DNA from: Thiobacillus denitrificans
Lineage (GTDB): Bacteria > Pseudomonadota > Gammaproteobacteria > Burkholderiales > Thiobacillaceae
Length of the DNA: 8,824 bases
Assembly (NCBI GenBank): GCA_002403375.1
Contig: DHHQ01000003.1
Coordinates: 148,712 to 157,535 of the forward strand
Direction of reading: 5' to 3'
Made by a program: the position numbers and the translations under genes. This document shows positions 7,108 through 8,824 of the stretch, piece by piece. A model generated the notes under the pieces. The model was not told the origin of the DNA. It was given only the letters and a program-made list of their open reading frames with translations, and made no database searches. Position 1 is the first letter of the stretch. Each line of letters opens with the position of its first letter.

Positions 7108-7761
7108 TCAGCCCGCCTGGTGTTGACGCTTGGCCTTACCCGCGATCATGTTCAGGGTCTTGACGGAAACCATCTCCAGGCTGGTGACGATCGCGCCGGC
7201 CTTGGAGTTGATGAACGAGTGGCAGATGAGGAGCGGAATCGCGACCATCAGGCCGAACGCCGTGGTGTTCATGGCGATCGAGATCGAGGCCGAGAGCAGG
7301 TCGGCCTTGTCGGCCGGGTTGGCGTTGGCCACGGCGTCGAACGCCGCGATCAGGCCGATGATAGTGCCGAGCAGGCCCAGCAGCGTCGCGAGGTTGGCGA
7401 ACAGCGCGATGTAGGGGGTGCGCGTCTCGAGCTGCGGCACGATCTCCATCAGCGCCTCTTCCATCGCGATCTCGATGTCGTCGGCGCGGCGCACCACACC
7501 CTGACGATCCAGCCCCATCGACACCAGGTCGCCGACCGAGGACTTGTGCTCGGCGGCCATCTCGCGTGCCTGGGAGAAATTGCCTTCTGCCATCACCGGA
7601 TGCAGCTCGTCCCATGTCTTGCGGTTGGCCCGCTCGACGAGACTGAGCTTGATGAAGCGCTCGGCGGTGATGGCGAGTCCGATGGCGCCAACGACGAGAA
7701 TCGGGTACATCCAGAACCCGCCTTCGGCAAAGAACCTGATGATGCTGTTGATGATGTTCAC
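7108..7761 (-). CDS. MotA/TolQ/ExbB-family proton-channel protein
   Basis: A 217-residue inner-membrane protein expected to form the ring around the ExbD dimer and, with it, conduct protons to power the TonB-like arm. Three membrane segments are visible: about 14-36, 118-143 (containing NLATLLGLLGTIIGLIAAF) and 158-182 (containing SIAMNTTAFGLMVAIPLL). The GLLGT and NTTAFGL motifs, with T133 and T166/T167, are the family signatures lining the channel. Residues 37-117 form the large cytoplasmic loop. The start is GTG, preceded by GAGGA at seven bases; no in-frame ATG lies in the 37-base gap. The next gene begins two bases after its stop. TolQ or MotA function is unlikely, because no tolA/tolB/pal or motB is nearby. 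Confidence 0.94.
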   Translation of the reverse strand: MNIINSIIRFFAEGGFWMYPILVVGAIGLAITAERFIKLSLVERANRKTWDELHPVMAEGNFSQAREMAAEHKSSVGDLVSMGLDRQGVVRRADDIEIAMEEALMEIVPQLETRTPYIALFANLATLLGLLGTIIGLIAAFDAVANANPADKADLLSASISIAMNTTAFGLMVAIPLLICHSFINSKAGAIVTSLEMVSVKTLNMIAGKAKRQHQAG

Positions 7762-7798
7762 TTGCTTTTCCTCACTTTTAAAACAGGTTGAAGTTTCG

Positions 7799-8080
7799 TC
7801 ACTGGGGGTTGCTGAGCTTGTAGAAATCCAGCTCGCGCATGAAAACGGTTTTGTCGACCGGGGCCATGTCCTCGTTCAGCAGGCTGGAGGTCAGCTCGGT
7901 CTCGAGGCCGATCTCCGAGGTCTTCCACGGCACGATGTAGAGCGACTTCGGCGCCTCGTTGTTGCCGGTGATCGACATGCCGGAGACGACGTGCGGCTCG
8001 TCGCCGCCGCCCGCCTCTGCCGCCAGCGCGGCCGGCGGCAACAGTGCCAGCAGGATCAAGAGATGACTGCGTCGGTTCAT
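7799..8080 (-). CDS. Small exported protein of unknown function, conserved-looking operon partner
   Basis: A 93-residue protein. Residues 1-20 are a Sec signal peptide (MNRRSHLLILLALLPPAALA), with likely cleavage before AEAGGG, so it should reside in the periplasm or on the outer envelope. The mature part of about 70 residues contains APKSLYIVPWK and a C-terminal APVDKTVFMRELDFYKL stretch. From memory, similar short proteins with a LYIVPWK-type motif sit beside ExbB/ExbD/AgmX-like genes in other proteobacteria, but I cannot name a characterised member. Two consecutive ATGs are possible starts (8083 and 8080). The second is preferred because AGGAGG then lies seven bases away, against four for the first. 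It follows the TPR lipoprotein gene and precedes the ExbB-like gene. It could be a periplasmic adaptor of the motor; that is inference. Confidence 0.8.
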   Translation of the reverse strand: MNRRSHLLILLALLPPAALAAEAGGGDEPHVVSGMSITGNNEAPKSLYIVPWKTSEIGLETELTSSLLNEDMAPVDKTVFMRELDFYKLSNPQ

Positions 8081-8087
8081 CATGGGG

Positions 8088-8093
8088 CCTCCT
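8088..8093 (-). promoter_or_regulatory. Shine-Dalgarno AGGAGG overlapping the upstream stop codon
   Basis: A perfect AGGAGG shares its first two bases with the TAG stop of the TPR lipoprotein gene. It sits four bases before the first and seven before the second of two adjacent ATGs, favouring the second (8080) as the start of the small exported protein. The overlap implies that terminating ribosomes could re-initiate there. Confidence 0.75.
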
Positions 8094-8721
8094 ATCTGCC
8101 AAGCCTTTGCTGGACATCGCTGATCCAGATCTTGACGGTCTTGTCCTCGGGCATCGCGCTGCTGTACGTCTCGTACTCGCGCAGCGCGCAGGCGTAGTCG
8201 CGCAGGTAGAGGTCGCACAGGATGCCGAGGTTCTTGTGGACCAGCGGGTAGTACGGGTACTTCGCGAGCAGGCGCTCGTACAGCGCGCGGGCCTCGGCGA
8301 AGCGCCCGGTCTTGCGGTAGAGCAGCGCGTATTCGTTGTTCGCCACCGGATGGCCCGGCTCCAGTTCCAGCGCGCGCTTGAGGTCCGCCTCGGCCGGCTC
8401 GAGCTTGCCGAGCCGGGTGTAGGCCATCGCGCGGTTGACGTAGGGGACCGGATTGTCGGGCATGCGGGCGATCACCCTGCCCATCAGCTCGATGCCCTGG
8501 GGGTAGTCGCCGGCGTGCATGCGCGCCATCGCGGCGTCGAAGTCGGCTCGCACCTCGGGCGACACCGCCAGCGCCGGCTTCACGGCCGCCGCCGCGGGCT
8601 GCGCCGCCGGCTTCGGCGCCTGGGCGGCGCAGCCGGCCAGCAGCGCGAGCGCCGCGACGGGAGCGGCCGCGCGCGCGAGCAGCGCGGCGAAGCGGTGGGG
8701 GGCGGGTCGCAGTTGCATCAT
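8092..8721 (-). CDS. TPR-repeat lipoprotein, putative component of the TonB-like system
   Basis: A 209-residue exported protein. Residues 12-30 form a lipoprotein signal peptide ending in the lipobox LAGC, with C31 as the expected lipidated residue. An Ala/Pro linker (32-55) follows. Residues 57-192 hold four tetratricopeptide repeats in a strict 34-residue period, starting at about 57, 91, 125 and 159; NRAMAYTRLGKLEPAEADL and NEYALLYRKTGRFAEARAL are typical repeats. TPR lipoproteins near ExbB/ExbD genes are often annotated as TonB-system components, and Vibrio TtpC-type clusters also include a TPR partner. This one may act as a scaffold linking the motor arm to the outer membrane. GGAGG lies six bases before the first of two ATGs, and the start overlaps the preceding stop. 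The membrane that holds it is not certain. Confidence 0.88.
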   Translation of the reverse strand: MMQLRPAPHRFAALLARAAAPVAALALLAGCAAQAPKPAAQPAAAAVKPALAVSPEVRADFDAAMARMHAGDYPQGIELMGRVIARMPDNPVPYVNRAMAYTRLGKLEPAEADLKRALELEPGHPVANNEYALLYRKTGRFAEARALYERLLAKYPYYPLVHKNLGILCDLYLRDYACALREYETYSSAMPEDKTVKIWISDVQQRLGR

Positions 8722-8824
8722 TCGTTTCCTCCTTCCGCCGCCGGCGCCGTGGCGGCGGCGGCGTCGGCGGCTGCATCGTCTCCTGCCCGACCGCTCGGCG
8801 TCGCCTGGCCGGCCGGGACCGGCG
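8718..8824 (-). CDS. C-terminal tail of an upstream protein, unidentified (partial)
   Basis: In the frame starting at 8822, 34 codons lead to a TGA (8720-8718) that overlaps the ATG of the TPR lipoprotein gene in the ATGA arrangement typical of coupled genes. The visible tail (PVPAGQATPSGRAGDDAAAD, then an Ala/Pro/Glu-rich end) is low-complexity and shows no domain. The overlap and the absence of any promoter-like gap are the main support that it is coding. The identity and start of the gene lie outside the window. In a sequence this GC-rich, a short open frame can arise by chance, so the call is tentative. Confidence 0.45.
   Translation of the reverse strand, partial: PVPAGQATPSGRAGDDAAADAAAATAPAAEGGNE

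Noticed and set aside
7799..8776. A 325-codon minus-strand frame that would fuse an upstream Arg/Ala-rich stretch to the small exported protein
   Set aside because: The upstream two thirds overlap the TPR lipoprotein gene out of frame and are low-complexity. The ribosome site and signal peptide place the real start at 8080 or 8083.

Overview
The window is GC-rich (roughly two thirds G+C by eye). All recognisable genes lie on the minus strand, so biologically it reads from base 8824 down to base 1. Lipoprotein and Sec signals, TPR, ExbB/ExbD and TonB-like proteins point to a Gram-negative bacterium. Codon use and gene families suit a beta- or gammaproteobacterium, but the sequence does not fix the genus.

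Region 1 (8824 to 4692) is a compact operon: the tail of an unidentified protein, a TPR lipoprotein, a small exported protein, one ExbB/TolQ/MotA-type channel subunit, two different ExbD/TolR-type subunits, and a TonB-like transducer with an AgmX/PglI-type C-terminal domain. Genes overlap by 4 bases or are separated by 37 bases or fewer. A strong intrinsic terminator (4621-4648) follows the last gene. The operon encodes an inner-membrane proton-motive-force motor whose force-transmitting arm spans the periplasm. Its layout of one ExbB, two ExbDs and an AgmX/PglI-type arm recalls the Myxococcus AglR-AglQ-AglS/Glt gliding apparatus as much as a classical ExbBD-TonB system. The two ExbD proteins differ at the proton-carrying position: one keeps Asp (D28), the other has Asn (N24).

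Region 2 (4691 to 4461) is a control region of about 230 bases. It holds the terminator and two 16-base direct repeats (14/16 identical, 20 bases apart), a good candidate regulator site for the next gene.

Region 3 (4460 to 1, running off the window) is one very large open frame of at least 1486 codons for an exported surface protein. After an unusually long N-terminal extension and signal peptide comes a Cys-containing head, then at least eight immunoglobulin-like DUF11/D2-type domains. Every domain has a Lys near its first strand, an Asp in a VTDTLP-like motif and an Asn in its last strand, which is the arrangement expected for self-forming Lys-Asn isopeptide bonds. The protein looks like a covalently stiffened stalk or adhesin.

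The main hypothesis is that the envelope motor and the neighbouring giant surface stalk belong to one system, with the motor exporting, assembling, displaying or pulling on the stalk. Adjacency and shared orientation are the only evidence in the window. The terminator and the putative separate control region show that they are at least two transcription units.
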